A stretch of 64,000 nucleotides of DNA from Bacteroides faecalis (GCF_003865075.1 NZ_BHWB01000002.1:124001-188000), one strand, 5' to 3'; positions 46,030 through 55,962 are shown, counted from the first letter of the stretch. Notes: generated from the letters alone by a model not told the origin. Made by a program: numbers and translations.

Positions 46030-48132
46030 ATGAGGCAAGTAAATCTATTTATGATGTCAGCAGCAATGTTGTTAGCAGCCTGTAGTGAAAATAAAGAAGC
46101 AGGCAAAACAGATCAGGTGCTTATCGGGAAATCGGATATTAAAATTGAAGGGAAACGCATGACTCCTGAAGCACTTTGGGCAATGGGACGTATCGGCGGA
46201 CTTTCTGTATCACCCGACGGCAAAAAAATTGCATATACAGTAGCTTACTACAGTGTGCCGGAAAACAAAAGTAATCGCGAAGTTTTTGTAATGAACGCAG
46301 ATGGTAGCGATAATCAGCAAATCACGCACACTCCTTATCAGGAGAATGAAGTTACCTGGATTAAAGGAGGAAGTAAACTTGCATTTCTGAGTAACGACCA
46401 CGGAAGCAGCCAACTTTATGAAATGAACCCGGATGGCAGCGAACGTAAGCAACTAACCAACTATGATGGAGACATCGAGGGATACTCTATTTCTCCGGAT
46501 GGCAAGAAGATTCTTTTCATCTCTCAAGTAAAGACTAAGGAAAGTACGGCTGAAAAATATCCGGATCTTCCTAAAGCTACGGGTATCATCATCACCGATT
46601 TAATGTATAAACATTGGGATGAATGGGTGACAACCGCGCCACATCCTTTTATTGCCAATCTTGACAACAAAGGACTCTCTAATATCGTAGACATCTTAGA
46701 AGGTAAACCATACGAAAGTCCGATGAAACCATGGGGTGGCATTGAACAACTGGCATGGAACACAACATCAGATAAAATAGCATATACGTGTCGAAAAAAG
46801 ACAGGCTTAGAATATGCAATCTCCACCAACTCGGACATCTATATCTATGACTTAAAGACAAAGGAAACCAAAAACATCACCGAAGAAAATAAAGGATACG
46901 ACACGAATCCACAATATTCTCCGGACGGCAAATATATCGCATGGCAAAGCATGGAACGTGACGGTTATGAAGCAGACCTGAACCGTTTGTTCATCATGGA
47001 CCTGGAAACGGGTGAGAAACGTTTTGTCAGCAAAGCTTTTAAATCGAATGTGGATGCTTTTGTATGGAGTGCGGACGCTAAGAGGATTTATTTTACAGGA
47101 GTATGGCATGGGGAAACTCAAATCTATGCGCTCAACCTGACAAACGACTCTGTAAAAGCTGTTACCTCGGGAATGTATGATTATGAAGGAGTTGCGCTTT
47201 TCGGTGACAAACTAATAGCCAAACGTCATTCTATCAGCATGGGTGACGAAATTTATGCAGTTGCACTAGACGGTGCCACTACCCAACTAACACAAGAAAA
47301 TAAACAAATCTACGACCAGTTGGAAATGGGTAAAGTGGAAGGTCGATGGATGAAAACAACCGACGGTAAAGACATGCTGACATGGATCATTTATCCTCCT
47401 CAGTTCGACCCTAATAAGAAGTATCCTACCTTATTGTTCTGTGAAGGCGGTCCTCAAAGTCCTGTCAGCCAATTCTGGTCTTATCGTTGGAATTTCCAGA
47501 TTATGGCTGCCAACGACTATATTATTGTTGCTCCAAACCGTCGTGGATTACCAGGATTTGGTGTTGAATGGAACGAACAGATCAGTGGTGACTATGGTGG
47601 GCAGTGCATGAAAGATTACTTCACTGCTATTGATGAAATGACCAAGGAATCGTATGTAGACAAAGACCGTTTGGGATGTGTGGGAGCTAGCTTCGGTGGT
47701 TTCTCTGTATATTGGTTAGCCGGACATCATGACAAACGTTTCAAAGCATTTATTGCTCACGACGGAATCTTCAATATGGAAATGCAATACCTCGAAACCG
47801 AAGAGAAATGGTTTGCAAACTGGGATATGGGAGGTGCTTACTGGGAAAAACAAAATCCGATAGCACAACGTACCTTTGCTAATTCTCCACACCAGTTTGT
47901 AGACAAATGGGACACTCCTATCCTTTGCATACATGGAGAGAAAGATTATCGTATTTTAGCTAATCAGGCAATGGCGGCTTTTGATGCTGCAGTAATGCGT
48001 GGCGTACCAGCAGAGTTGTTGATTTATCCTGATGAAAATCACTGGGTACTGAAACCGCAGAATGGAATTCTATGGCAACGTACTTTCTTTGAATGGCTGG
48101 ATAAATGGCTGAAACCGGAAGCTAAAAAGTAA
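46030..48132 (+). CDS. S9-family (DPP IV/acylaminoacyl-type) prolyl oligopeptidase lipoprotein
   Basis: 700 aa. Lipoprotein-type signal (MMSAAMLLAACSEN). An N-terminal TolB/WD-like propeller follows at ~50-430 (GLSVSPDGKKIAY, SPDGKYIAWQSMERDGYEADLNRLF), then the alpha/beta hydrolase ~440-700. Catalytic Ser554 in GASFGGFSVYW, Asp639 in HGEKDYRI, His671 in DENHWV: an intact triad. It cleaves short peptides, probably in the periplasm. The exact dipeptidyl or tripeptidyl specificity cannot be read. Confidence 0.92.
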   Translation: MRQVNLFMMSAAMLLAACSENKEAGKTDQVLIGKSDIKIEGKRMTPEALWAMGRIGGLSVSPDGKKIAYTVAYYSVPENKSNREVFVMNADGSDNQQITHTPYQENEVTWIKGGSKLAFLSNDHGSSQLYEMNPDGSERKQLTNYDGDIEGYSISPDGKKILFISQVKTKESTAEKYPDLPKATGIIITDLMYKHWDEWVTTAPHPFIANLDNKGLSNIVDILEGKPYESPMKPWGGIEQLAWNTTSDKIAYTCRKKTGLEYAISTNSDIYIYDLKTKETKNITEENKGYDTNPQYSPDGKYIAWQSMERDGYEADLNRLFIMDLETGEKRFVSKAFKSNVDAFVWSADAKRIYFTGVWHGETQIYALNLTNDSVKAVTSGMYDYEGVALFGDKLIAKRHSISMGDEIYAVALDGATTQLTQENKQIYDQLEMGKVEGRWMKTTDGKDMLTWIIYPPQFDPNKKYPTLLFCEGGPQSPVSQFWSYRWNFQIMAANDYIIVAPNRRGLPGFGVEWNEQISGDYGGQCMKDYFTAIDEMTKESYVDKDRLGCVGASFGGFSVYWLAGHHDKRFKAFIAHDGIFNMEMQYLETEEKWFANWDMGGAYWEKQNPIAQRTFANSPHQFVDKWDTPILCIHGEKDYRILANQAMAAFDAAVMRGVPAELLIYPDENHWVLKPQNGILWQRTFFEWLDKWLKPEAKK

Positions 48133-48162
48133 ATATAAAGCTTTTGCAAAAAAGAATATAAG

Positions 48163-48208
48163 AAATGTCCTATATGTTTGCTATTTGGATGCAACATATA
48201 GGACATTT
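48163..48208. terminator. Bidirectional terminator between S9 peptidase and GH2
   Basis: A perfect 16-bp stem AAATGTCCTATATGTT / AACATATAGGACATTT, followed on the plus strand by TATTTTTTT. It sits between convergent genes. Confidence 0.75.
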
Positions 48209-48235
48209 TATTTTTTTAATTTCAAACTATAAATA

Positions 48236-50038
48236 TTATTTTCCAGGTCTGCTTGGAATCTTCTCGAAAATAGCTTTTATACGTTTCATATCCAATTTAG
48301 GAGTGCGATTATAATAATAAACCCCATTCTTTTCTTGTTCTACGTCTGTTAATTGTGTATAACAAAAGCCCCAAACATGTTTTGAATCTATCAATGCATC
48401 AATCTGTCCCTCAAGACGTTTGTAGAATTCTTCTTCATTAGCAGGCATTCCACCATATCCCCATGAATTCTTACGGTCTTTTTCTGCCATCCAAGGAATA
48501 CCACCAAACTCATCTAACATATAAGGCTGGCCTTCATACACCGCCAAAAAATCTTTATCTCTAGTATTACGGTATGGTTCTTTACCTTCTTCAAACTTCA
48601 GTTGCTCAGTCAGTTTTGCACGATCTTGCTCGTAATTATGAACGCTCCAAATATCTGTCAGAACGTGATTATCACCACTAGCGTCATTTATAGGACGAGT
48701 CGGATCAATCCCTTTAGTAATATGATATACATCTTTCACCAAACGTACATAAGCATCTTTTCCACCTCCCCATGTTTCGTTAAACGGAGTCCAAGTCACC
48801 AATGAAGGATGGTTACGATCGCGCAGTACAACCTCAGACCATTCTCCGATAAAGTTACGAGCAGCAAGTTCTTTATTTACATCCAACACCCAACTTGCAG
48901 ATTCTCCCCAAGTGATATATCCTAGCTTATCTGCCCAATAATAATATCTCTCTTCAAATACTTTCTGATGTAAACGGGCACCGTTGAAACCTGCCTCTTT
49001 ACCTAATACAATATCATTCTTTAAAGCTTCGTCGCTGGGAGCAGTCCAAATTCCATCAGGATAATAACCTTGATCTAGCACAAGACGTTGATAATAAGGC
49101 TCGTTATTCAAATAGAATATACCATTTGCTGTATGCACTTTACGCATACCCACATATGATTTTACTTCATCAATCACATTCCCCTTAGCATCTTTTACAC
49201 GATAAACGACATCATAAAGGAAAGGGGTCTCCGGTGTCCAAAGATTCATATTCTTCATCGGAAGAACAACTACTGAACCATTACAACTGCTAACTTCTTT
49301 CTTTGCAACAGTTTTCTTACCATCCAATACCGTCACTTCCAATGTTCCGTCATTTGATTCCTGATAAAATTCAGGTAAAATAACCAGTTGTTTCTGATCG
49401 ATATCAGGACGTGCAAAAACAGTCTTCAGTCCGTTAGGAGCTACAGCTTCCATCCATACAGTCTGCCAGATACCTGTTACACGTGTATAAGAACAACCTC
49501 CTGAGAAGTAATTTGTGCATTGCTTACCACCAGTCTGTTCACCCGAACGCAAATCGTCCTTCACAAAAACTACTAAATTATGAGTTTGACCAGGTTTTAC
49601 ATAACGTGTTAGATCAATAGAGAACGATGAACTACCTCCAAAATGACGAGCGATAAACTTTTTATCAATAAAGATCTCTGCACAATAATCTACAGCACCA
49701 AAATTCAAAAAGATCTTCTTTCCATTCCAATTTGCCGGTATCGTCAAAGGACGCTGATACCACATCTGATTAATAAAATCAGTATGCTCGACGCCAGAAA
49801 GTTTACTTTCCGGGCAGAAAGGTACAATAATGTTGTTTTTAAATTTATCAGTTTCCTGTAATTTCCTATCTTTTCCCGAATTTCCAAAATCAAATTCATA
49901 AGTCCAAGTACCATTCAAATTTACCCAATCCGCACGTTCAAATTGTGGACGGGGATATTCCGGACGAGGAATGTCTGCAGAAAATACATTCCACACATTC
50001 ATCAGAGCCAATAAAGCTACTGCAAAAAGTTTTTTCAT
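48236..50038 (-). CDS. Glycoside hydrolase family 2 enzyme
   Basis: 600 aa. Signal peptide (LFAVALLALMNVWNVFSA), an N-terminal sugar-binding jelly roll (WVNLNGTWTYEFDF, FLNFGAVDYCAEIFIDKKFIARHFGG), an Ig-like middle domain, then a TIM barrel. Acid/base Glu421 in TPFNETWGG; nucleophile Glu510 in YMLDEFGGIPW. It is shorter than classical LacZ or GUS and lacks C-terminal domains. The family includes beta-galactosidases, beta-glucuronidases and others, so the linkage is uncertain. No SusC/D pair is adjacent. Confidence 0.9.
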   Translation of the reverse strand: MKKLFAVALLALMNVWNVFSADIPRPEYPRPQFERADWVNLNGTWTYEFDFGNSGKDRKLQETDKFKNNIIVPFCPESKLSGVEHTDFINQMWYQRPLTIPANWNGKKIFLNFGAVDYCAEIFIDKKFIARHFGGSSSFSIDLTRYVKPGQTHNLVVFVKDDLRSGEQTGGKQCTNYFSGGCSYTRVTGIWQTVWMEAVAPNGLKTVFARPDIDQKQLVILPEFYQESNDGTLEVTVLDGKKTVAKKEVSSCNGSVVVLPMKNMNLWTPETPFLYDVVYRVKDAKGNVIDEVKSYVGMRKVHTANGIFYLNNEPYYQRLVLDQGYYPDGIWTAPSDEALKNDIVLGKEAGFNGARLHQKVFEERYYYWADKLGYITWGESASWVLDVNKELAARNFIGEWSEVVLRDRNHPSLVTWTPFNETWGGGKDAYVRLVKDVYHITKGIDPTRPINDASGDNHVLTDIWSVHNYEQDRAKLTEQLKFEEGKEPYRNTRDKDFLAVYEGQPYMLDEFGGIPWMAEKDRKNSWGYGGMPANEEEFYKRLEGQIDALIDSKHVWGFCYTQLTDVEQEKNGVYYYNRTPKLDMKRIKAIFEKIPSRPGK

Positions 50039-50185
50039 GTTTTCTTTTTATTATATGGTTTACAAAATTATTTTAGTCTACTTCGCATAAATAAGCTTTC
50101 ATTGATAGTTTTCAATGCTGCAAAGATTGGAAAAATATAGAAAAACGAAGAGAAATATTTATTCAAATAATGACAGAATCAGACC

Positions 50186-50220
50186 AAACTGCCTACAAAA
50201 AGATATTTTGTAAGCAGTTT
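50186..50220 (-). terminator. Hairpin downstream of the flavin reductase gene
   Basis: AAACTGC/GCAGTTT outer stem with an inner TACAAAA/TTTTGTA, about 65 nt past the stop. It has no strong U-run. Confidence 0.4.
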
Positions 50221-50284
50221 GCAAGTAGATTTATGATATTTAATGTCTTATTCAGATCTTGATTATAGATTTATCCTTACGATT

Positions 50285-50791
50285 TTAACGAGAATAAATA
50301 TTCTTAATTTCTACAATATATATCTTATGAAAACCACCATGTACTCCTCCGTACCATTTTTCTAAAGATTCTTTATCCAAAAAACATTCAGGTTTAATAC
50401 CATCAGCATATAGTTTTTTACATTCTAATGTCAAACGGGATTGCTCAAAAAGTATATTCCCCTGTTCAGTAAATACAGGCTTTAAACCTGTTTCTTCCAC
50501 CTTATCAATATTCCGTCCCGATTTGGAACCACAAATAGCATGAATTTTCTTATTTTCTTCACCTAAGAAGGAAAGTGTCAAAGACTCATTCTTTTCTATA
50601 AATTCGTAGGTATAGCGTTCAGGACGAATAAAAACAAAAGCAACTGGCTTATTCCATAACCAACCAATACCACCCCAGCTTGCAGTCATTGTATTAAATT
50701 TCTCTTTTGTTCCGGCTGTCACCAGCATCCACTCTTTTCCGATAGACTCGAAAAAGTTATCCGATAATTCTTTGATTTCTAATTTCTTCAT
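50285..50791 (-). CDS. Flavin reductase-like split-barrel protein
   Basis: 168 aa FMN-binding split barrel: FNTMTASWGGIGWLWNKPVAFVFIRPERYTYEFIEKNESLTLSFLGEENKK, then ICGSKSGRNIDKVEETGL. Family members reduce or bind FMN with NAD(P)H. The partner is unknown. It is 44 bp after the MBL-fold gene, probably in the same operon. Confidence 0.85.
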   Translation of the reverse strand: MKKLEIKELSDNFFESIGKEWMLVTAGTKEKFNTMTASWGGIGWLWNKPVAFVFIRPERYTYEFIEKNESLTLSFLGEENKKIHAICGSKSGRNIDKVEETGLKPVFTEQGNILFEQSRLTLECKKLYADGIKPECFLDKESLEKWYGGVHGGFHKIYIVEIKNIYSR

Positions 50792-50835
50792 CTCTTTTTA
50801 TACTTTTAGTTCTTACTTGTTCGTATTCCAATAAT

Positions 50836-51834
50836 CTATTTCTTTTTATGCAATTTCACAATCTGTCCCAAGTGTGGAATTTCTATCTGTATCTTCCGCT
50901 TTTTAGCTTCGGCTGCAAAAACTTTAGGTGGATCGTGAAGCGGTTCATCTGATAAATCAAAAGTACCATAATGCATCGGAATGGTAAGTCCCGCCTGCAT
51001 TTCTTCAGCAGCCGTCAATGATTCGTAAGGTGAAATATGATTAGGTCGCATAAACCAACGAGGCTTATACGCTCCAATTCCCAATAGTGCATAATCCGGT
51101 GCTCCAAAAAGCTCTGGGATTTCCTGAAAATGTTTAGAATATCCGGTATCTCCGCTATAGTAAAGTGAAATACCATCGCCCTGTAACATGAAAGCTCCCC
51201 AGAGACGTTGTCCACCATCTCGTACAGAGCGTTTACTCCAATGTTGGGCAGGAAGAAAAGTTATTTTCAGAGCCTCGTCTTCAAGTTGCTGATACCATGC
51301 AGCTTCAATTACTTCCATTTCCGGAAACCAGTTCTTTAGCAATTCTCCCGTCCCTAATCCACAGAATAGTTTCATCTGAGGATTATTTTTCAATAACCTT
51401 GCTATACTTTGTTTATCCAAATGGTCAAAATGATCATGACTAACCAGCAAATAATCGATTCCTGTAAATATGTCAGGGTTGGCAGGAAACTCACTTCGTC
51501 TCTTCACAAATGGAATGCTTCCAAAAACCGGATCAAACATCACCCGCTTTCCTGCCAATTGAAGAAAAAAGGAATTATGCCCCAGCCATATTAATGAATC
51601 CCCTACAACCGCATCCAACGAACGAAGATAGCATACTTTCGGATCCCATTTCACTGTTTTTTTCTCTTTCCGTTGAGGATTTGGAGATAAACGCCATTTC
51701 AGCACACTTCCCATACCAGGACGGAAACGGTGTTGCCGATTAAAAAAACGCCCACGTACCATCGGATTTCCTCTCCAATAAGGATTAACGGTAGCCAAGC
51801 GCTCGTTTCTTCTGAAACATATATGTTCACCCAT
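50836..51834 (-). CDS. MBL-fold hydrolase, NAPE-PLD/UlaG-like
   Basis: 332 aa. The metallo-beta-lactamase fold begins around residue 80 (LIWLGHNSFFLQLAGKRVMFDPVFG). Metal ligands in SHDHFDHLDK; further ligands in HWSKRSVRDGG, YYSGDTGYSKHFQEI and IPMHYGTFDLSDEP. The N-terminal ~60 residues (RGNPMVRGRFFNRQHRFRPGMGSVLKW) resemble the leader of NAPE-hydrolysing phospholipase D relatives. No signal peptide, so cytoplasmic. The substrate is unproven. Confidence 0.85.
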   Translation of the reverse strand: MGEHICFRRNERLATVNPYWRGNPMVRGRFFNRQHRFRPGMGSVLKWRLSPNPQRKEKKTVKWDPKVCYLRSLDAVVGDSLIWLGHNSFFLQLAGKRVMFDPVFGSIPFVKRRSEFPANPDIFTGIDYLLVSHDHFDHLDKQSIARLLKNNPQMKLFCGLGTGELLKNWFPEMEVIEAAWYQQLEDEALKITFLPAQHWSKRSVRDGGQRLWGAFMLQGDGISLYYSGDTGYSKHFQEIPELFGAPDYALLGIGAYKPRWFMRPNHISPYESLTAAEEMQAGLTIPMHYGTFDLSDEPLHDPPKVFAAEAKKRKIQIEIPHLGQIVKLHKKK

Positions 51835-51872
51835 ACTTTACTCTCTTGAATATGTTCATTACAAACATAACA

Positions 51873-51909
51873 AAAAATGTGCCCCGGACACACAAACGGG
51901 ACACATTTT
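51873..51909 (-). terminator. Intrinsic terminator of the padR-pspC operon
   Basis: Stem AAAATGTG.CCCG / CGGG.CACATTTT. On the minus strand it ends CACATTTTTTG. It is 10 nt after the PspC-gene stop. Confidence 0.7.
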
Positions 51910-51918
51910 AAGGCATAT

Positions 51919-53100
51919 TTAATATTGCAAGGTATCTATTCGAATCGTATCTTTATTATTATAAATTGTATCTACCGTAGTATTTGATTTTTCATAACGT
52001 ATATACTGTGTTTCTGTCCTCTTGATGCTTGGCATAAAAAAGAATATAGGTACCAACAATAAACAAAATAGCCAGATGAGCAATAAAGAAACTCTTAACC
52101 TTTTAGACATCGCAGTCCAATTGAATATGGAACGGAAGATGGTATGTACCAATGCAAAAAGTGGGATACCAAAGAATAAAATCAATACAATCCAAGCAAC
52201 AAATGTCCAAGGTGAGTTCCAGGCAATGGTCAAATCCAATCCTGGTATTACAGCAGGCAATGCACCAAAAAGCATTCCTCCCAATCCAAGCAGAAGAGCA
52301 ATAATTCCTATTAAAGCAGCTACTAAAACGATGGCTGCAATCAGCAGGAAAGGACATATGGCAATTGCCAAAATGACTAATACAAGCTTAAAGAAAAAAG
52401 CGATCACAGAAAGAAAAAGATCAACCGCTTTCTGTAAAAAGGAACGAGGTTTACCCGAATTTACATAATCGTTTACTCCATTCGATACACGTTCAAAACC
52501 GTCAGTTACAGTCTTACCAATATTCTCTACCGTCACTGCTTGTCCACGCATACTCAATTTTTCTGCTGCTGTACGTGCTTCAGGAATAACAATCCAAGCA
52601 ATCAAATAAAAGATAATTACCGGACAATAGGGAATAAAAACTAATATCACCATTAATATACGTACTAAGGTAATATCCCATCCCAAATATGCTGCCAAAC
52701 CAGCGGCAACTCCACCGAGCATTTTTTCGTCCGGATCTCGATATAACCGACGATGTACTGTTCCACTTTGATTAGATACATCACTTCCGGAATTTCCTGT
52801 CTGCTGTGAATTCTTTTGAGACTCATTATATTCTGAATTGTCCTCAAAATCTTCCGGCTTTCCCATACGCGAAATAACCTCTTCTACATCAGAAATTGTA
52901 ATCACCTGTTTACTTAAAGTAATCTTCTCTGAAAACAATTCAGCAATACGATTCTCCATATCGTTCACAATTTCTTCTGCTCCCTGTTGTTTACGGAAGT
53001 GCAAACGAATATTATCTAAATAATTGTCCAACAAATTATAGGCATCTTCATCAATATGATAAACGGTTCCACCCAAATTAACAGTTAATGTCTTTTTCAT
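51919..53100 (-). CDS. PspC-domain membrane protein
   Basis: 393 aa. N-terminal ~1-95 cytoplasmic helical region with an EVISRMGKPEDF motif. PspC domain ~118-172 (RLYRDPDEKMLGGVAAGLAAYLGWDITLVRILMVILVF). Then further TM segments ~225-350, and a short charged tail with repeated D/T/I. PspC proteins take part in envelope-stress responses. It is second gene after padR with 17 bp between, a common PadR-target arrangement, so repression by PadR is likely. Confidence 0.88.
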   Translation of the reverse strand: MKKTLTVNLGGTVYHIDEDAYNLLDNYLDNIRLHFRKQQGAEEIVNDMENRIAELFSEKITLSKQVITISDVEEVISRMGKPEDFEDNSEYNESQKNSQQTGNSGSDVSNQSGTVHRRLYRDPDEKMLGGVAAGLAAYLGWDITLVRILMVILVFIPYCPVIIFYLIAWIVIPEARTAAEKLSMRGQAVTVENIGKTVTDGFERVSNGVNDYVNSGKPRSFLQKAVDLFLSVIAFFFKLVLVILAIAICPFLLIAAIVLVAALIGIIALLLGLGGMLFGALPAVIPGLDLTIAWNSPWTFVAWIVLILFFGIPLFALVHTIFRSIFNWTAMSKRLRVSLLLIWLFCLLLVPIFFFMPSIKRTETQYIRYEKSNTTVDTIYNNKDTIRIDTLQY

Positions 53101-53117
53101 CCTATTTCTTTTTCAAT

Positions 53118-53444
53118 TTATCTATTAGCAATATGATTCACAGTCTCATTCAGTTCTTTCCACGAAAGTTCCAGTTCGTCAAGAAAAGCTTCTCCTTTCT
53201 CTGTTAACTTATAATACTTACGCGGTGGTCCTTGGGTAGACTCCACCCATTCATAACTTAACAAATCATCATTTTTCAGACGAGTAAGCAGTGGATATAG
53301 AGTACCTTCCACTACAATCAACTGTGCTTCTTTCAGTTTCTGAATAATATCCGAAGCATAGGCAGGTTCTTTATGGAGCAACAGCATAATGCAATACTCT
53401 AATAGGCCTTTTCGCATCTGAGATTTTACATTGTCTACATTCAT
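53118..53444 (-). CDS. PadR-family transcriptional regulator
   Basis: 108 aa from MNVDNVKSQM. The open frame extends 17 codons upstream across the promoter -7, so the shorter start is chosen. Winged helix: MRKGLLEYCIMLLLHKEPAYASDIIQKLKEAQLIVVEGTLYPLLTRLKNDDLLSYEWVESTQGPPRKYYKLTEKG is the classic PadR signature region. A C-terminal helix serves for dimerisation. It likely represses its own operon through the inverted repeat at 53483-53507. Confidence 0.93.
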   Translation of the reverse strand: MNVDNVKSQMRKGLLEYCIMLLLHKEPAYASDIIQKLKEAQLIVVEGTLYPLLTRLKNDDLLSYEWVESTQGPPRKYYKLTEKGEAFLDELELSWKELNETVNHIANR

Positions 53445-53464
53445 AACAAATCTTTTTGATGCAA

Positions 53465-53507
53465 CAAATATATGTATTACTTTAGTACTATGCATTACAA
53501 AGTACTA
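53465..53507 (-). promoter_or_regulatory. padR-pspC promoter and putative PadR operator
   Basis: -7 TATATTTG at 53465-53472 (minus). An inverted repeat TAGTACT-N11-AGTACTA at 53483-53507 covers the spacer and -33 position, where a bound dimer would block RNA polymerase. Confidence 0.6.
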
Positions 53508-53568
53508 TAATTTAACAATAATTAATCAATTAAACAGTAATCACCTTATTATAAAAAGAAATAATGGC

Positions 53569-53576
53569 TATATTTG
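53569..53576 (+). promoter_or_regulatory. -7 element of the GNAT gene
   Basis: TATATTTG, an exact consensus, ending 33 bp before the chosen ATG at 53610. It shows that the longer open frame from 53574 is not translated. Confidence 0.55.
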
Positions 53577-53609
53577 CATACCGTAAAACTACAAATTAAG
53601 TACGATCAT

Positions 53610-54107
53610 ATGTTTACTATTCGAAAAGCAACAGTCAACGATTGCAATTTAATCAATAAGATGGCTCAAGATGTTTTCCCTGCCACCTACAAAGAAATAT
53701 TATCTTCTGAGCAATTAAATTATATGATGGATTGGATGTACAGTCCTGAAAACATACGTAAACAGATAGAAGAAGAAGGGCATGTTTACTTTATTGCTTA
53801 TGAAGAATGTGAACCATGTGGATATGTTTCAGTACAACCTCAGGAAAATAATGTATTTCACCTACAAAAAATATATGTTCTGCCTAATTTCCAGAATGCT
53901 CATTGCGGTAGCTTCCTATTTAGAGAGGCTATTAAATACATTAAAGAAGTACACCCGAGCCCATGCTTGATGGAACTTAATGTAAACCGTAATAACAAAG
54001 CGCTAAAATTCTACGAACATATGGGAATGAAAAAACTACGTGAAGGAGATTTTCCGATCGGAAATGGATATTATATGAATGATTATATCATGGGATTGGA
54101 AATATAA
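53610..54107 (+). CDS. GNAT-family N-acetyltransferase
   Basis: 165 aa from MFTIRKATVNDC. GNAT motifs: VYFIAYEECEPCGYVSVQPQ, then the acetyl-CoA-binding segment LQKIYVLPNFQNAHCGSFLFREAIKYIKE, with the usual Q/RxxGxG/A loop degenerate (NFQNAHCGS), and ELNVNRNNKALKFYEHMGMKKL at the end. Resembles RimI/PaiA-like small-molecule or protein acetyltransferases. The substrate is unknown. Divergent from padR. Confidence 0.88.
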   Translation: MFTIRKATVNDCNLINKMAQDVFPATYKEILSSEQLNYMMDWMYSPENIRKQIEEEGHVYFIAYEECEPCGYVSVQPQENNVFHLQKIYVLPNFQNAHCGSFLFREAIKYIKEVHPSPCLMELNVNRNNKALKFYEHMGMKKLREGDFPIGNGYYMNDYIMGLEI

Positions 54108-54277
54108 AAAGAAGCCTCTGCACTTCTTTTTTCCATTAACAAAACCTATTTTCTTTATAGAAAAATATGCTAATAGATTATTTTTTTCTTCTCAATAAAA
54201 AAATAAAACTTCTCAATGATTGATATTAAATATAACAGTCATTAAAAAATTCAGTTCGAAGATTATAAATTATAACC
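54108..54277. other. Intergenic region between convergent genes
   Basis: No gene. It contains two CTTCTCAAT motifs 21 bp apart near 54188-54217, possibly a minimal form of the periodic arrays. Confidence 0.35.
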
Positions 54278-54325
54278 CCGATACATCTATTTTTATTAAA
54301 GTATCAATAGATGTACCGGTTTTTT
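54278..54325. terminator. Terminator hairpin between GNAT and POT genes
   Basis: CCGATACATCTAT / ATAGATGTACCGG stem with a 16-nt interior, followed on the plus strand by TTTTTT. It lies 24 bp from the POT stop on the other strand. Confidence 0.65.
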
Positions 54326-54348
54326 CATTTAATGTTATAACCAGAACT

Positions 54349-55911
54349 TTACTTAGCAACTCGCTCCAGCCATTTCACCATTGAAAGCATCAATATCATT
54401 GAAACGCCAGTTGCACCAACAAACACCAACCAACAAGCCCAAATCGGAACTGTTGTATAAAGTATACCACCGATAAATACCAATAAATTACCTACCGCAG
54501 TTGCAGCCAACCAACATCCCTGCATCAATCCTTGCAAATGAGGAGGTGAAACTTTAGATACAAATGATAACCCTAATGGAGAAATACACAACTCAGCGAC
54601 TGTAAGGATAAAATATAAACCAACCATAACCCATGGAGTAACACGAATTGCCTCTATTTCATTGGCACTCATAGTACCTAATACTTCTTTTGAAGGTAAT
54701 GTGAACGAGAATACCATTAGGAATATATATGCCAATGAAGCAATACCCATACCAATAGCAATTTTCATAGGAGTAGATGGTTCCTTATTTATCTTTTTCA
54801 AAGCACCAAATAGCCACATGATAAATGGAGTAAGGAATACAACAAAGAAAGGATTAACACTTTGGAATATTTCAGCACCCTTTATTTGGGTAAAGCCCAG
54901 GTCGACATTAATAACGCTTAAATCAACATAATCACGAGCAAAATATGTCAGAGAATAACCGTTCTGATGGAAAGACATCCAGAAAAAGATCACGACGCCA
55001 AAAACTGCAAACAAAGCATATATACGTTGTTTGATTTCGGTTGCACTCATTGCTATTTCTTCTTTACTAACCGTTGCATTACCACCCTTATTGACTACAA
55101 CTTTCTTTGCAGGATCCGGAAAACGATTCTTATTCACGATATAAATTACTAATGAAATTATCATTGCAGCGATGGCAGCCATAAAAGCATATTGGAAACC
55201 ACGATTAAACACATCAAGGTAGTTATGTACAAATACATTCATATCTGTAACAGGAGTAGCATCTAAAACAGCTTTATTAGCTAATGTAGTTAAATTTTCC
55301 ATAGCTTGTGGAGCCATTTCACTTCCTTTTTCCAGATATTGATGACACAACTCAGGCAAGCTAGCATCGTAATCCAAATTATTCACTTGCAACCACCAGT
55401 TACGTACACCAATAGCAATAAATGGAGCAAATACAGCACCTATATTAATAAACATATAAAATATCTGGAAACCAGAGTCGCGCAAACCAGAATATTTTGG
55501 GTCATCATACATCTGACCTACCAATGCTTGAAGATTTCCTTTAAACAAACCATTACCAAAAGCAATCACAAAAAGTCCCAGACAAGTTAATCCTAAATAA
55601 AGAGCCATATCAGGAACTGGTGTGGGAGTAGGAATAGCAATTATCAAATAGCCGACAGCCATTAATATCAGACCTATCAGAATAGTCCTTTTGAAGTTCC
55701 TCGTTTTATCGGCAATAATACCTCCTACCAAAGCTAAAATATAGATTAAAGCATAAAATACGGAATAAATGTATCCGGTAGTAATTTCGGACAATCCAAA
55801 TTTTGCAGAAATAAACAGTGTTAAGATTGCCATCATGATATAGAAGCCAAAACGCTCTCCCATATTTGCCAATGCCGCGCCAATCAAACCCTTAGGGTGT
55901 TTCTTGAACAT
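54349..55911 (-). CDS. POT/PTR-family proton-coupled peptide transporter
   Basis: 520 aa from MFKKHPKGLIG; the open frame reaches 32 codons further upstream across the promoter. About 14 TM segments. PTR2 hallmarks: NMGERFGFYIMMAILTLFI (ExxERFxYY-like), GGIIADKTRNFKRTI, and the NPFFVVFLTPFIMWLF region near TM7. Imports di- and tripeptides using protons. Fits with the neighbouring S9 peptidase physiology, though they are not in one operon. Confidence 0.92.
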   Translation of the reverse strand: MFKKHPKGLIGAALANMGERFGFYIMMAILTLFISAKFGLSEITTGYIYSVFYALIYILALVGGIIADKTRNFKRTILIGLILMAVGYLIIAIPTPTPVPDMALYLGLTCLGLFVIAFGNGLFKGNLQALVGQMYDDPKYSGLRDSGFQIFYMFINIGAVFAPFIAIGVRNWWLQVNNLDYDASLPELCHQYLEKGSEMAPQAMENLTTLANKAVLDATPVTDMNVFVHNYLDVFNRGFQYAFMAAIAAMIISLVIYIVNKNRFPDPAKKVVVNKGGNATVSKEEIAMSATEIKQRIYALFAVFGVVIFFWMSFHQNGYSLTYFARDYVDLSVINVDLGFTQIKGAEIFQSVNPFFVVFLTPFIMWLFGALKKINKEPSTPMKIAIGMGIASLAYIFLMVFSFTLPSKEVLGTMSANEIEAIRVTPWVMVGLYFILTVAELCISPLGLSFVSKVSPPHLQGLMQGCWLAATAVGNLLVFIGGILYTTVPIWACWLVFVGATGVSMILMLSMVKWLERVAK

Positions 55912-55962
55912 AGATATAAGTTTTTTAATTAATAAATTGAATTTGTTTTTATATATTTCTTG

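Noticed and set aside
52022..52468. 148-aa plus-strand ORF
   Set aside because: Antisense to the PspC gene, whose TM codons produce the long frame. Low-complexity Lys/Asn translation.
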